This document shows, in pieces, positions 1 to 5,543 of a DNA stretch of 5,543 nucleotides. The DNA is from Firmicutes bacterium UBA1047 (GTDB taxonomy: Bacteria; Bacillota; Clostridia; Tissierellales; Sedimentibacteraceae). A program made the translations under genes and the position numbers. Position 1 is the first letter of the stretch, and every line of letters starts with the position of its first letter. The stretch is from contig DCDU01000231.1 of the NCBI GenBank assembly GCA_002316585.1, positions 1,478 to 7,020 on the forward strand, written 5' to 3'. The notes under the pieces are model-generated. The model was not told the origin of the DNA. It ran no database searches and worked only from the letters and a program-made list of their open reading frames with translations.

Positions 1-333
1 AAGATTTTTAAATCATGGGAAAAACAAGGAGTGCTTCTGCTTAACACGTATTTATCTGTTGAAGCAGGCATTACGGGAAGCCATATACCCATATGGAAAG
101 GCTTCAGCGAAAAATTGCTGAAATTCATATCTGAAGAAAATAGAAATATTAACTGGTTTCTGTGGGGCAGGATGGCGGAAGAAAAAAAACAATTTATAAA
201 ATACGGCAAATACTATATAAGCAGGCATCCTATGATGTGTTCGGAAACATACGAAGATGATTTTTTAAGGAGCAGCTGTTTTAAGGATACAATGGATATA
301 ATTAATTGGAAGGGAAATCCTGATGTAATCTGA
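1..333 (+). CDS. ung: Uracil-DNA glycosylase-like protein, C-terminal half (5' end outside window)
   Basis: The reading frame is open from base 1 and ends at TGA 331-333, giving 110 residues of a protein that in this family is usually about 220-230 residues. The segment QGVLLLNTYLSVEAG followed by SH closely resembles the family-1 uracil-DNA glycosylase stretch QGVLLLNT-L-V-AG, and WFLWGRMAEEKK matches its later LLWG-A--K strand. Such enzymes remove uracil from DNA in base-excision repair. The catalytic His-Pro is present (His at 226-228), but the usual HPSPLS loop reads HPMMCS, so the Ser-Pro-Leu that pinches and penetrates the DNA is replaced. A later F-x-x-S-S-C-F recalls the family's FFGCNHF. 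The protein is therefore either a divergent subfamily member or one with altered activity. The family assignment is from remembered motifs. The gene is oriented like the downstream operon but separated from it by about 900 bp of decayed DNA. Confidence 0.8.
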   Translation, partial: KIFKSWEKQGVLLLNTYLSVEAGITGSHIPIWKGFSEKLLKFISEENRNINWFLWGRMAEEKKQFIKYGKYYISRHPMMCSETYEDDFLRSSCFKDTMDIINWKGNPDVI

Positions 334-407
334 GCATCATTGGCGGATGATTTTATTGACATACCCGAAATGGTAGGGGAAGCGCCGTATGATAAGTAAT
401 TGGAAAG

Positions 408-881
408 TCAATGATACGGATATTCAAAATCAATGACAATATTCCTTTCTGCCGTCAAAGTAATCACACCTTCTGTAATATTTCAAATCCTGCTTCCAAA
501 GCTGCCTATAAACAGGAATATTGTCCTTGTAATCGGGACTATCCCAATCTGTAAACAAAAATCCGTTAGTTCCTGTTCTTATGAGAGGTATTTTTTTGTC
601 GGAAGCATATTTTATCAAGCGAATTAATTCATCCTTGAAAATAAAAGGTTCCCCTCCCGTAAACGATAAAGATTGAATATTTTGACCGGCTGCGGCATCT
701 ATTATTTTTATAATTTCTTCTTCAGGCAGCTTATAACGTTCATATGTTTCTGTTTTTCGCATGCTGCACTCGGGCATTCGGCATTGCAAAAATCCGTATA
801 TTGAATTACCAATTGTCCGGGAATTCTTCCCTTCAAAATTGACCTTGCACTGTTAAAATTAAGTATTGATTTGCCGTTCAT
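408..881 (-). pseudogene. Broken radical SAM enzyme gene: frameshift in the CxxxCxxC motif, central part missing
   Basis: The gene starts at ATG 881-879 behind a good ribosome binding site and reads MNGKSILNFNSARSILKG, then IPGQLVIQYTDFCNAECP. It then loses frame: as written it reaches a stop after about 25 more codons. Moving to the next frame near 769-773 restores CSMRKTETYERYKLPEEE, then IQSLSFTGGEPF and IRTGTNGFLFTDWDSPDYKD. Adding one base gives C-NAE-C-Px-C, the radical SAM [4Fe-4S] motif, with GGEP as the SAM-binding motif. Homology fades near 517. Two short protein-like stretches follow in other frames: AALEAGFEILQKV (505-467) and ITLTAERNIVIDFEYPYH (464-411), ending at TGA 410-408. 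They may be the gene's own C-terminus after an internal deletion, but I do not recognise them. Intact relatives would be expected to be considerably longer (several hundred residues). The substrate is unknown. A sequencing error could explain the first shift but not the missing central region. Confidence 0.8.
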
Positions 882-886
882 TTTAT

Positions 887-892
887 CCTCCC
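887..892 (-). promoter_or_regulatory. Ribosome binding site of the broken radical SAM gene
   Basis: GGGAGG on the minus strand lies 5 nt before ATG 881-879. It fixes the original start of the radical SAM gene and shows that the N-terminal piece before the frameshift belongs to it. Its preservation suggests that the damage is recent. Confidence 0.75.
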
Positions 893-901
893 TTATGTTA
901 T

Positions 902-1030
902 CTAAATCCGTCCGACGGAATAATATTTAAATCCTTTTTCAGTCATGTATTCCTTGTTGTAAATATTTCTTAAATCAAAAAAGTAATCGCCCTTCATGCC
1001 TGATTTAATTCTTTCAACATTTTTAATTGC
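902..1030 (-). pseudogene. C-terminal remnant of UDP-glucose/nucleotide-sugar 6-dehydrogenase
   Basis: Read on the minus strand, 1030 to 902 encodes 42 residues and a TAG stop: AIKNVERIKSGMKGDYFFD, then LRNIYNKEYMTEKGFKYYSVGR and a final Ile. This matches the end of UDP-glucose 6-dehydrogenases, where a D-x-RN-x-Y segment is followed by a short helix and GF-YY-IGR. These enzymes oxidise UDP-glucose to UDP-glucuronate for surface polysaccharides. The upstream frame meets a stop within about 25 bases, no start codon fits, and the NAD-binding and catalytic domains are absent, so only about a tenth of the gene remains. It ends 20 nt before the start of the broken radical SAM gene, as if both once sat in one operon. 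The break coincides with the first ATTGCAA box of the next region. Confidence 0.75.
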
Positions 1031-1047
1031 AAGAAAAAAGCAATTAA
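1023..1047. repeat. 8-bp inverted repeat joining the first two ATTGCAA boxes
   Basis: TTAATTGC (1023-1030) and GCAATTAA (1040-1047) are perfect inverted copies around a 9-nt A-rich spacer. The right arm continues into a 12-bp palindrome, GCAATTAATTGC (1040-1051). The element is too AT-rich, and its flank wrong, for a terminator. It is more likely part of the protein-binding array, or a scar at the edge of the dehydrogenase remnant. Confidence 0.45.
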
Positions 1048-1107
1048 TTGCAAATCCCCTTTATTTAAAACGCTTGTTTATTGCAAGTAACAAATGAATA
1101 ATTGCAA
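1026..1107 (+). repeat. Array of four ATTGCAA boxes, helically phased
   Basis: ATTGCAA occurs at 1026-1032, 1047-1053, 1080-1086 and 1101-1107, all in the same orientation, although the TTGCAA core is itself palindromic. Start-to-start spacings are 21, 33 and 21 bp, that is about two, three and two helical turns, so the boxes face roughly the same side of the DNA. A fifth TTGCAA (1174-1179) lies in the promoter spacer 72 bp further on. The array sits upstream of the citrate synthase-like operon promoter and codes for no visible protein. A binding region for a multimeric regulator is the simplest inference. I cannot match the motif to a known regulator. Confidence 0.55.
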
Positions 1108-1120
1108 ATAATGCTTATAA
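1108..1120. promoter_or_regulatory. Possible upstream operator, ATAA-N3-TTAT dyad
   Basis: ATAATGCTTATAA lies just after the fourth ATTGCAA box. A near copy, ATAACCCTTATAA, occurs at 1192-1204 over the probable transcription start, exactly 84 bp away, or eight helical turns. The two share 11 of 13 positions. Paired sites in phase suit a looping or oligomeric repressor, but the motif is AT-rich in an AT-rich region, so chance remains possible. Confidence 0.3.
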
Positions 1121-1164
1121 ATATAGAATAAACAGCAAAATATAAAGAAATATGAAATAAACAC

Positions 1165-1193
1165 TTGACGTTGTTGCAAATTAATATTATAAT
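1165..1193 (+). promoter_or_regulatory. Sigma-A-type promoter of the citrate synthase-aconitase-isocitrate dehydrogenase operon
   Basis: The -35 box TTGACG (1165-1170) matches the consensus at five of six positions. After a 17-bp spacer the -10 box is a perfect TATAAT (1188-1193). Transcription would start near 1200, leaving a leader of about 78 nt before the first gene. A TTGCAA copy (1174-1179) lies inside the spacer and a dyad covers the -10 box, so a strong core promoter appears to be held under repression. No riboswitch-like structure or leader peptide was seen in the leader. Confidence 0.8.
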
Positions 1194-1208
1194 AACCCTT
1201 ATAATATT
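1183..1208. promoter_or_regulatory. Probable operator: perfect 10-bp inverted repeat over the -10 box and start site
   Basis: AATATTATAA (1183-1192) and TTATAATATT (1199-1208) are exact inverted copies separated by TAACCC. The dyad covers the -10 box and the expected +1, where a bound repressor would block RNA polymerase. Its core reads ATAA-N6-TTAT, close to the ATAA-N7-TTAT dyad described for CcpC, the citrate-responsive LysR-type repressor of citrate synthase and aconitase genes in Bacillus. The one-base spacing difference and the AT-rich sequence make that link only a suggestion. Confidence 0.5.
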
Positions 1209-1266
1209 GAAAATCTAAAAATGCGAAATGCAACTAATTAATTATAACTTTCATTTGGTTGTATGC

Positions 1267-1272
1267 AGGAGG
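1267..1272 (+). promoter_or_regulatory. Ribosome binding site that sets the start of the Re-citrate synthase gene
   Basis: AGGAGG lies 5 nt before ATG 1278-1280. An in-frame ATG at 1263 overlaps the region just upstream of this site and has no Shine-Dalgarno sequence of its own, so the later start is preferred. Confidence 0.85.
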
Positions 1273-1277
1273 TCAAG

Positions 1278-2612
1278 ATGAAATATAATGCTGTAGATGT
1301 AATTAAACCAAAGCTATATAAGAATGTTTTCCCTTATGAAGAAATTCCTAAAATTAAATTTAATAATATTCAGCTTCCTATGAATATTCCGGACAATATA
1401 TGGATTACCGATACAACCTTCAGGGACGGACAACAATCAATGACAAGCATGAACTCTGAGCAGATGGTAAAGTTATTTGATTTTCTTCATGAATTAGACA
1501 ATGAATCGGGAATAATTAAGCAAACCGAATTTTTTCTGTATTCTCAAAAAGACAGAAAGGCTGTTGAGGAATGCATGAAAAAGGATTATAAGTTTCCTGA
1601 AATCACATCCTGGATAAGAGCCAACAAGGAAGATTTTAATTTGGTAAAATCAATGGGAATAAAAGAAACAGGGATTTTGATGTCCTGCTCCGATTACCAC
1701 ATATTCAATAAATTGAACAAAACAAGAGCGGAAGCAATGAAGATGTACTTAGATATTGCATATGCGGCTTTGGAAAACGGAATTGTTCCAAGATGTCATT
1801 TTGAGGATATCACAAGAGCTGATTTTTATGGTTTTGTCGTTCCGTTGGCGAAAAATTTGATGGAGATGAGAAAGGACAGCAAAATAAATGTAAAAATCAG
1901 AGCCTGCGATACATTGGGGGTGGGAGTATCTCATGCGGGAGTAGAGCTTCCAAGGTCTGTGCCTGCAATTATTCACGGGCTGAAATACTATGCGGATGTT
2001 CCCTCTGAATCCATTGAATGGCACGGTCACAACGATTATTATGCCGCAGTAACCAACTCAACAACCTCATGGCTGTACGGAGGCTCTTCGGTAAATACAA
2101 CATTGTTTGGAATTGGCGAAAGGGTGGGCAACACACCTCTTGAGGCAATGGTTATAGAATATGCCCAAATTAAAGGCAATGTAAAATCAATGAAATTAAA
2201 AGTAATCAATGAAATAGAAAAATACTTTGAAAAAGAGCTTAATTATGACATTCCTCCCAAAACCCCATTTGTGGGCAGCGAATTCAATGTTACAAAGGCA
2301 GGGATTCATGCAGACGGTCTTCTTAAGGATGAAGAAATTTACAACAGCTTTGATACGAGGAAAATTCTTGATAAGGCACCATTGGTTGCCATTAATTCAT
2401 ATTCGGGAATTTCGAGTATCGCATATTGGATTAACAGTTATTTTGGATTAAAAGACAATAATAAAATCCACAAAAATGATGAAAGATTATTATCTATAAA
2501 GAATAAGATAGATGAAGAATATGAAAACGGAAGAACAACCAATATATCGAGCGAAGAAATGGAAAACATGTCAAACCATTATATCTTCAGCTTGATAAAC
2601 AAGGCGATATAG
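1278..2612 (+). CDS. Re-citrate synthase (homocitrate/isopropylmalate synthase-like family)
   Basis: This 444-residue enzyme most likely condenses acetyl-CoA with oxaloacetate to citrate using the Re-face chemistry found in some strict anaerobes, such as Clostridium kluyveri. It is unrelated to the ordinary Si-citrate synthase fold. The TIM-barrel HMGL-like domain opens with [10 protein letters not shown] (D45-S54; R49 and metal ligand D50), continues with [10 protein letters not shown] and [12 protein letters not shown], and carries the metal-binding HGHND (H249, H251) and [12 protein letters not shown] (278-289). A C-terminal part with GIHADG (342-347) follows. There is no room for the LeuA-type regulatory domain of isopropylmalate synthases. 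[10 protein letters not shown] and the SCSDYHIF region recall Re-citrate synthases rather than NifV or LeuA. Aconitase and isocitrate dehydrogenase directly downstream support citrate as product. Homocitrate synthase is the main alternative, because all three families have counterparts in the 2-aminoadipate lysine route. The start was chosen from AGGAGG 5 nt upstream. Confidence 0.87.
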   Translation: MKYNAVDVIKPKLYKNVFPYEEIPKIKFNNIQLPMNIPDNIWITDTTFRDGQQSMTSMNSEQMVKLFDFLHELDNESGIIKQTEFFLYSQKDRKAVEECMKKDYKFPEITSWIRANKEDFNLVKSMGIKETGILMSCSDYHIFNKLNKTRAEAMKMYLDIAYAALENGIVPRCHFEDITRADFYGFVVPLAKNLMEMRKDSKINVKIRACDTLGVGVSHAGVELPRSVPAIIHGLKYYADVPSESIEWHGHNDYYAAVTNSTTSWLYGGSSVNTTLFGIGERVGNTPLEAMVIEYAQIKGNVKSMKLKVINEIEKYFEKELNYDIPPKTPFVGSEFNVTKAGIHADGLLKDEEIYNSFDTRKILDKAPLVAINSYSGISSIAYWINSYFGLKDNNKIHKNDERLLSIKNKIDEEYENGRTTNISSEEMENMSNHYIFSLINKAI

Positions 2613-2616
2613 GAGG
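2611..2616 (+). promoter_or_regulatory. Ribosome binding site of the aconitase gene, overlapping the previous stop codon
   Basis: AGGAGG shares two bases with the TAG stop (2610-2612) of the preceding gene and lies 4 nt before ATG 2621. Ribosomes finishing the first gene would release on this site, which favours coupled translation. Confidence 0.8.
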
Positions 2617-2620
2617 CATC

Positions 2621-4552
2621 ATGCAGACATTATCTGAAAAAATAATTAAAAACCACTTAGCATCAGGTGAAATGATTCCCGGAAAAGAAATAGGAATTAA
2701 AATAGATCAGACATTAACTCAGGATTCTACGGGGACAATGGCTTATCTGCAATTTGAATCAATGGAAATTGACAAGGTTAAAACTAAGCGTTCCGTTGCA
2801 TATATAGACCACAATATGCTTCAGGCAGGACCTGAAAACGCCGATGACCACCTTTATATTCAAACAGTTGCCAAAAAATACGGGATTTATTTTTCAAAGC
2901 CGGGAAACGGCATCTGCCATCAGGTTCACTTAGAGAGATTTTCAGTTCCGGGGGATACTCTCCTTGGCTCAGACAGCCATACACCAACCTGCGGAGGAAT
3001 GGGAATGCTTGCCATAGGTGCGGGAGGACTTGATGTGGCGGCGGCTATGGCAGGCGGAGAATACAATATTATAATGCCAAGAATCGTAAATGTGGAGTTA
3101 AAAGGCAAACTTAAAAAATTCACCTCTGCCAAGGATATAATACTTGAAGTATTGAAGCATTTCACCGTTAAAGGCGGAGTAAATAAAATATTTGAATATA
3201 CAGGAGAAGGAGTGAAGACTCTTTCCGTTCCCGAAAGAGGAACCATAGCAAATATGGGTGCGGAGCTTGGGGCAACAACTTCCGTTTTTCCTTCCGATGA
3301 AAGAACCTTGGAATTCCTTAGGGCACAGGGAAGAGAAAATGATTATATTGAGCTAAAGGCTGATAAAGGTGCTGTTTATTCGGAAAAAATAACTATTGAT
3401 TTGGATTTGCTTGAACCGAATATAGCACTTCCTCATTCGCCGGATGCGGTGGTTCCGGTAAGTGAAGTTCGAGGCAGGAAGGTAACTCAGGTAGCCATAG
3501 GAAGTTGTACCAATTCTTCATATTATGACTTGATGAAGGTTGCAGGTATACTTGAAGGTCATACAGTCCATGAAAATGTATCATTGGTAATATCCCCGGG
3601 CTCGAAGCAGGTTCTTGCAATGATTGCACGAAACGGTGCCTTGGCTGAAATGATATCAGCAGGTGCCCGTATTCTTGAAAGCGGCTGCGGTCCTTGTATA
3701 GGAATGGGCCAGGCACCAAGTACAAACGGTGTATCTCTCAGAACATTTAACAGAAACTTTAAGGGAAGATGCGGAACTCAATCAGCGGATGTGTACTTAG
3801 CAAGTCCCGAGGTAGCTGCTTTTTCCGCAATTAAAGGTTATATTGCGGGAAGGGAAGATTTTGACGATGAGGTTGATTTAAATATTGAAATGCCGGAAGA
3901 ATTTTTTGCATGTGATAACATGATAATAAGACCTGCGGAAGATGGCAGCAATGTTGAAATAATCAGAGGACCTAACATAAAGCCGTTTCCGAAGAGCAAA
4001 CACATGGATAATACAACAAAAGGAAAAGTATTAATAAAAGTCGGAGATGATGTTACAACGGATGCAATCATGCCTTCCAATGCAAAACTTCTTCCATACA
4101 GGTCAAATATACCGTATTTATCCGAATTTTGTTTTTCTCAGACAGATGCTGATTTTCCAAAAAGAGCAAAGGAAAACAATGGAGGCATAATCGTTGCCGG
4201 AAAAAATTACGGACAAGGCTCAAGCAGGGAGCATGCGGCCTTAGCTCCGTTGTACCTCGGTATTAAAGCGGTAATTGCTAAATCTTTTGCCAGGATTCAT
4301 AAAAGCAATTTAGTAAATAACGGAATACTTCCATTAACCTTTATAAATGAAGCGGATTATGAAGATATTGATATGATGGATGAAATAGTAATAGACAATC
4401 TTTCAGCCCAGGTTGAAAACAACATAGTTATGGTTGAAAACAAAACAAAGAATAAGAAATATGAAACAAATCTTATGCTGTCGCAAAGGGCCGTTAAAAT
4501 ACTTAAGGCAGGCGGACTTTTAAATTTTATGAGCAAGCAGGTGGTAAAATGA
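2621..4552 (+). CDS. acn: Aconitate hydratase (aconitase), [4Fe-4S] enzyme
   Basis: This 643-residue cytosolic enzyme isomerises citrate to isocitrate through cis-aconitate. All hallmarks are visible. YIDHNMLQ (D63-H64-N65) and [12 protein letters not shown] (S117-D118-S119-H120) line the active site. Cluster ligands are C296 in GSCTNSS and C356 and C359 in [27 protein letters not shown] follows. The C-terminal swivel domain begins near residue 467 with [17 protein letters not shown] and carries the substrate-binding loop [11 protein letters not shown] (from Y530; R536). The length is well below the roughly 750-900 residues of mitochondrial, AcnA or AcnB aconitases and fits the compact single-chain type found in Aquifex and many Clostridia. 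A homoaconitase or LeuCD-type isopropylmalate isomerase is unlikely, since those are normally split into two subunits. The gene follows the Re-citrate synthase by 8 nt, and its TGA overlaps the next ATG. Chain and ligands are intact. Confidence 0.95.
   Translation: MQTLSEKIIKNHLASGEMIPGKEIGIKIDQTLTQDSTGTMAYLQFESMEIDKVKTKRSVAYIDHNMLQAGPENADDHLYIQTVAKKYGIYFSKPGNGICHQVHLERFSVPGDTLLGSDSHTPTCGGMGMLAIGAGGLDVAAAMAGGEYNIIMPRIVNVELKGKLKKFTSAKDIILEVLKHFTVKGGVNKIFEYTGEGVKTLSVPERGTIANMGAELGATTSVFPSDERTLEFLRAQGRENDYIELKADKGAVYSEKITIDLDLLEPNIALPHSPDAVVPVSEVRGRKVTQVAIGSCTNSSYYDLMKVAGILEGHTVHENVSLVISPGSKQVLAMIARNGALAEMISAGARILESGCGPCIGMGQAPSTNGVSLRTFNRNFKGRCGTQSADVYLASPEVAAFSAIKGYIAGREDFDDEVDLNIEMPEEFFACDNMIIRPAEDGSNVEIIRGPNIKPFPKSKHMDNTTKGKVLIKVGDDVTTDAIMPSNAKLLPYRSNIPYLSEFCFSQTDADFPKRAKENNGGIIVAGKNYGQGSSREHAALAPLYLGIKAVIAKSFARIHKSNLVNNGILPLTFINEADYEDIDMMDEIVIDNLSAQVENNIVMVENKTKNKKYETNLMLSQRAVKILKAGGLLNFMSKQVVK
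4539..4544 (+). promoter_or_regulatory. Ribosome binding site of the isocitrate dehydrogenase gene, inside the aconitase gene
   Basis: AGGTGG, one base off AGGAGG, lies 4 nt before ATG 4549-4551 within the last codons of the aconitase gene. The start codon overlaps the aconitase TGA as ATGA, a layout typical of translational coupling. Confidence 0.65.
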
Positions 4553-5543
4553 AAAGGAAAGTAACATTGATTCCCGGAGATGGGATAGGTTTGGAAATAA
4601 TGCAGGCAGCAAGAGAAATAATAGATGCCGCAACAGATAATATTGAATGGGAAGAAGCAGAGGCAGGAAATACCGCATATGAAAAGTGCGGTGTTTTAAT
4701 TCCGGAAGATACTTTAAAAAGCATAGAAAAAAACAAAACAGCATTAAAAGGTCCCATAACCACACCGGTAGGAAAGGGATTCAGAAGCATTAATGTGGAG
4801 CTGAGACAAAGATTTAATCTGTATGCCAATGTGAGACCTGTAAAGTCTTATGAAGGCATAGATTCTCTGTACAAGGATTTGGACTTGGTTATAGTGAGGG
4901 AAAATACGGAAGACCTGTATAAAGGAATTGAGCATATGGTGACTCCGGATGCTGCGGAAAGTATTAAAATTATAACAAGAAGCGCAAGTGAAAGAATAGC
5001 AGACTTTGCATTTAAATTAGCTTTAAAGGAAAACAGAAATAAAATTACATTAACTCATAAGGCAAATATTATGAAATTATCCGACGGATTATTTTTAGAA
5101 TCCGGCAGAAAGATAGCGCAAAAATATCCTAATGTTAAATTTGAGGATGTTATTGTTGATGCTATGTCAATGAAGTTAATTATGAATCCTCATGATTATC
5201 AGATAATAGTTGCCCCTAATTTATACGGAGATATATTGTCGGATATGGCAGCGGGCCTAATCGGAGGCTTGGGAATGGCGCCAAGCGCCAATATCGGAGA
5301 GGACATTGCAATATTTGAACCTGTACATGGCTCGGCACCGGATATAGCGGGAAAAAATATTGCAAATCCCACTTCGGCAATTTTATCAGGAATTATGATG
5401 CTGCGCTATACCGGGGAAGAAAAAGCGGCATTAAAAATTGAAAATGCTTTGAAAAATGTTCTTAAAAACAAGGAATTGCACACAAGAGACATAGGGGGAA
5501 ATTTAACTACAACTGAATTTAAAGATGAGGTACTCAGAAATTT
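4549..5543 (+). CDS. icd: Isocitrate dehydrogenase, probably NAD-dependent (3' end outside window)
   Basis: 331 complete codons are present and the frame is open at the window edge. Family members are about 330-340 residues, so only a few residues are probably missing. The enzyme decarboxylates isocitrate to 2-oxoglutarate with reduction of a nicotinamide cofactor. It begins [10 protein letters not shown] (5-14). RSINVELRQ (79-87) has the Ser-x-Asn and Arg pattern that binds isocitrate in this family, with R96 following in [19 protein letters not shown] (117-129) supplies the conserved tyrosine, [11 protein letters not shown] (170-180) the catalytic lysine, and D204, D228 and D232 fit the metal site. 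[15 protein letters not shown] (260-274) carries D265-I266 where NADP enzymes such as E. coli Icd have Lys-Tyr, so NAD use is inferred. 3-isopropylmalate dehydrogenase is unlikely given the Ser-x-Asn motif; homoisocitrate dehydrogenase is less likely but not excluded. It overlaps the aconitase gene by 4 nt. Confidence 0.9.
   Translation, partial: MKRKVTLIPGDGIGLEIMQAAREIIDAATDNIEWEEAEAGNTAYEKCGVLIPEDTLKSIEKNKTALKGPITTPVGKGFRSINVELRQRFNLYANVRPVKSYEGIDSLYKDLDLVIVRENTEDLYKGIEHMVTPDAAESIKIITRSASERIADFAFKLALKENRNKITLTHKANIMKLSDGLFLESGRKIAQKYPNVKFEDVIVDAMSMKLIMNPHDYQIIVAPNLYGDILSDMAAGLIGGLGMAPSANIGEDIAIFEPVHGSAPDIAGKNIANPTSAILSGIMMLRYTGEEKAALKIENALKNVLKNKELHTRDIGGNLTTTEFKDEVLRN

Noticed and set aside
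336..354. ATCAT-N6-ATGAT hairpin followed by TTTT as a terminator for the glycosylase gene
   Set aside because: The stem is only 5 bp and AT-rich, and the T run is short. It is too weak to call.
385..419. CCGTAT / ATACGG inverted repeat
   Set aside because: Only 6 bp with a 23-nt loop and no T run. It probably reflects chance.
433..627. 64-codon open frame on the plus strand
   Set aside because: It is the antisense of the radical SAM remnant, whose GGEP and TGTNG motifs are clear. It has no ribosome binding site and no recognisable protein features.
1020..1110. The ATTGCAA repeats as a CRISPR array or mobile-element end
   Set aside because: Seven-base repeats with 14- and 26-base gaps are far too short for CRISPR, and there is no transposase, long terminal repeat or target duplication.
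1200..1277. Riboswitch, T-box or leader peptide in the operon leader
   Set aside because: The leader is about 78 nt and AT-rich, with no stable GC stem, no T-box motif and no convincing short reading frame.
1263..1280. Earlier in-frame ATG at 1263 as the start of the Re-citrate synthase gene
   Set aside because: It has no ribosome binding site of its own, and the AGGAGG at 1267-1272 lies after it with ideal spacing to ATG 1278.
1749..4080. Several open frames of 67-110 codons, mostly antisense, inside the citrate synthase-like and aconitase genes
   Set aside because: They overlap long genes with intact family motifs, lack ribosome binding sites, and look like mirror-frame translations.
4520..4935. 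Antisense open frames over the start of the isocitrate dehydrogenase gene, one rich in Leu and Phe like a membrane protein
   Set aside because: The hydrophobic composition arises from reading Lys/Glu-rich codons backwards. The sense strand encodes a clear dehydrogenase.

Overview
The window comes from a low-GC, AT-rich bacterial chromosome. Strong AGGAGG-type ribosome binding sites, tightly packed genes and a Re-type citrate synthase point to an anaerobic Firmicute, most likely a member of the Clostridia or a related class. No genus can be named from sequence alone.

Layout. (1) Positions 1-333 (+) hold the C-terminal half of a family-1 uracil-DNA glycosylase-like protein with an unusual active-site loop. 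(2) Positions 334-1030 are decaying DNA. On the minus strand lie the last 42 codons of a UDP-glucose 6-dehydrogenase (902-1030) and, 20 nt downstream, a broken radical SAM gene (408-881). The radical SAM gene still has a good ribosome binding site, but it carries a 1-nt frameshift inside its CxxxCxxC iron-sulfur motif and has lost its middle. The two look like remnants of an old operon. (3) Positions 1023-1277 are a regulatory region: four ATTGCAA boxes spaced 21, 33 and 21 bp apart, a fifth TTGCAA inside the promoter spacer, a near-consensus sigma-A promoter (TTGACG, 17 bp, TATAAT), and a perfect 10-bp inverted repeat over the -10 box and probable start site. (4) Positions 1278-5543 (+) are a three-gene operon: Re-citrate synthase-like enzyme, aconitase, and NAD-type isocitrate dehydrogenase. 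The last gene runs off the window, probably only a few codons short of its end.

How the genes work together. The three enzymes form the oxidative arm of an incomplete citric acid cycle: acetyl-CoA plus oxaloacetate to citrate, then isocitrate, then 2-oxoglutarate. In anaerobes this route mainly supplies 2-oxoglutarate for glutamate. Gene order follows pathway order. The second ribosome binding site overlaps the first gene's stop codon, and the second and third genes overlap by ATGA, so translation is probably coupled. The regulatory region is the least explained part: phased boxes plus a dyad over the promoter suggest repression by a DNA-bending or multimeric regulator that I cannot identify.

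No transposase, CRISPR array, tRNA or rRNA was seen. I found no convincing new system; the best leads are the phased box array and the pseudogene junction beside it.
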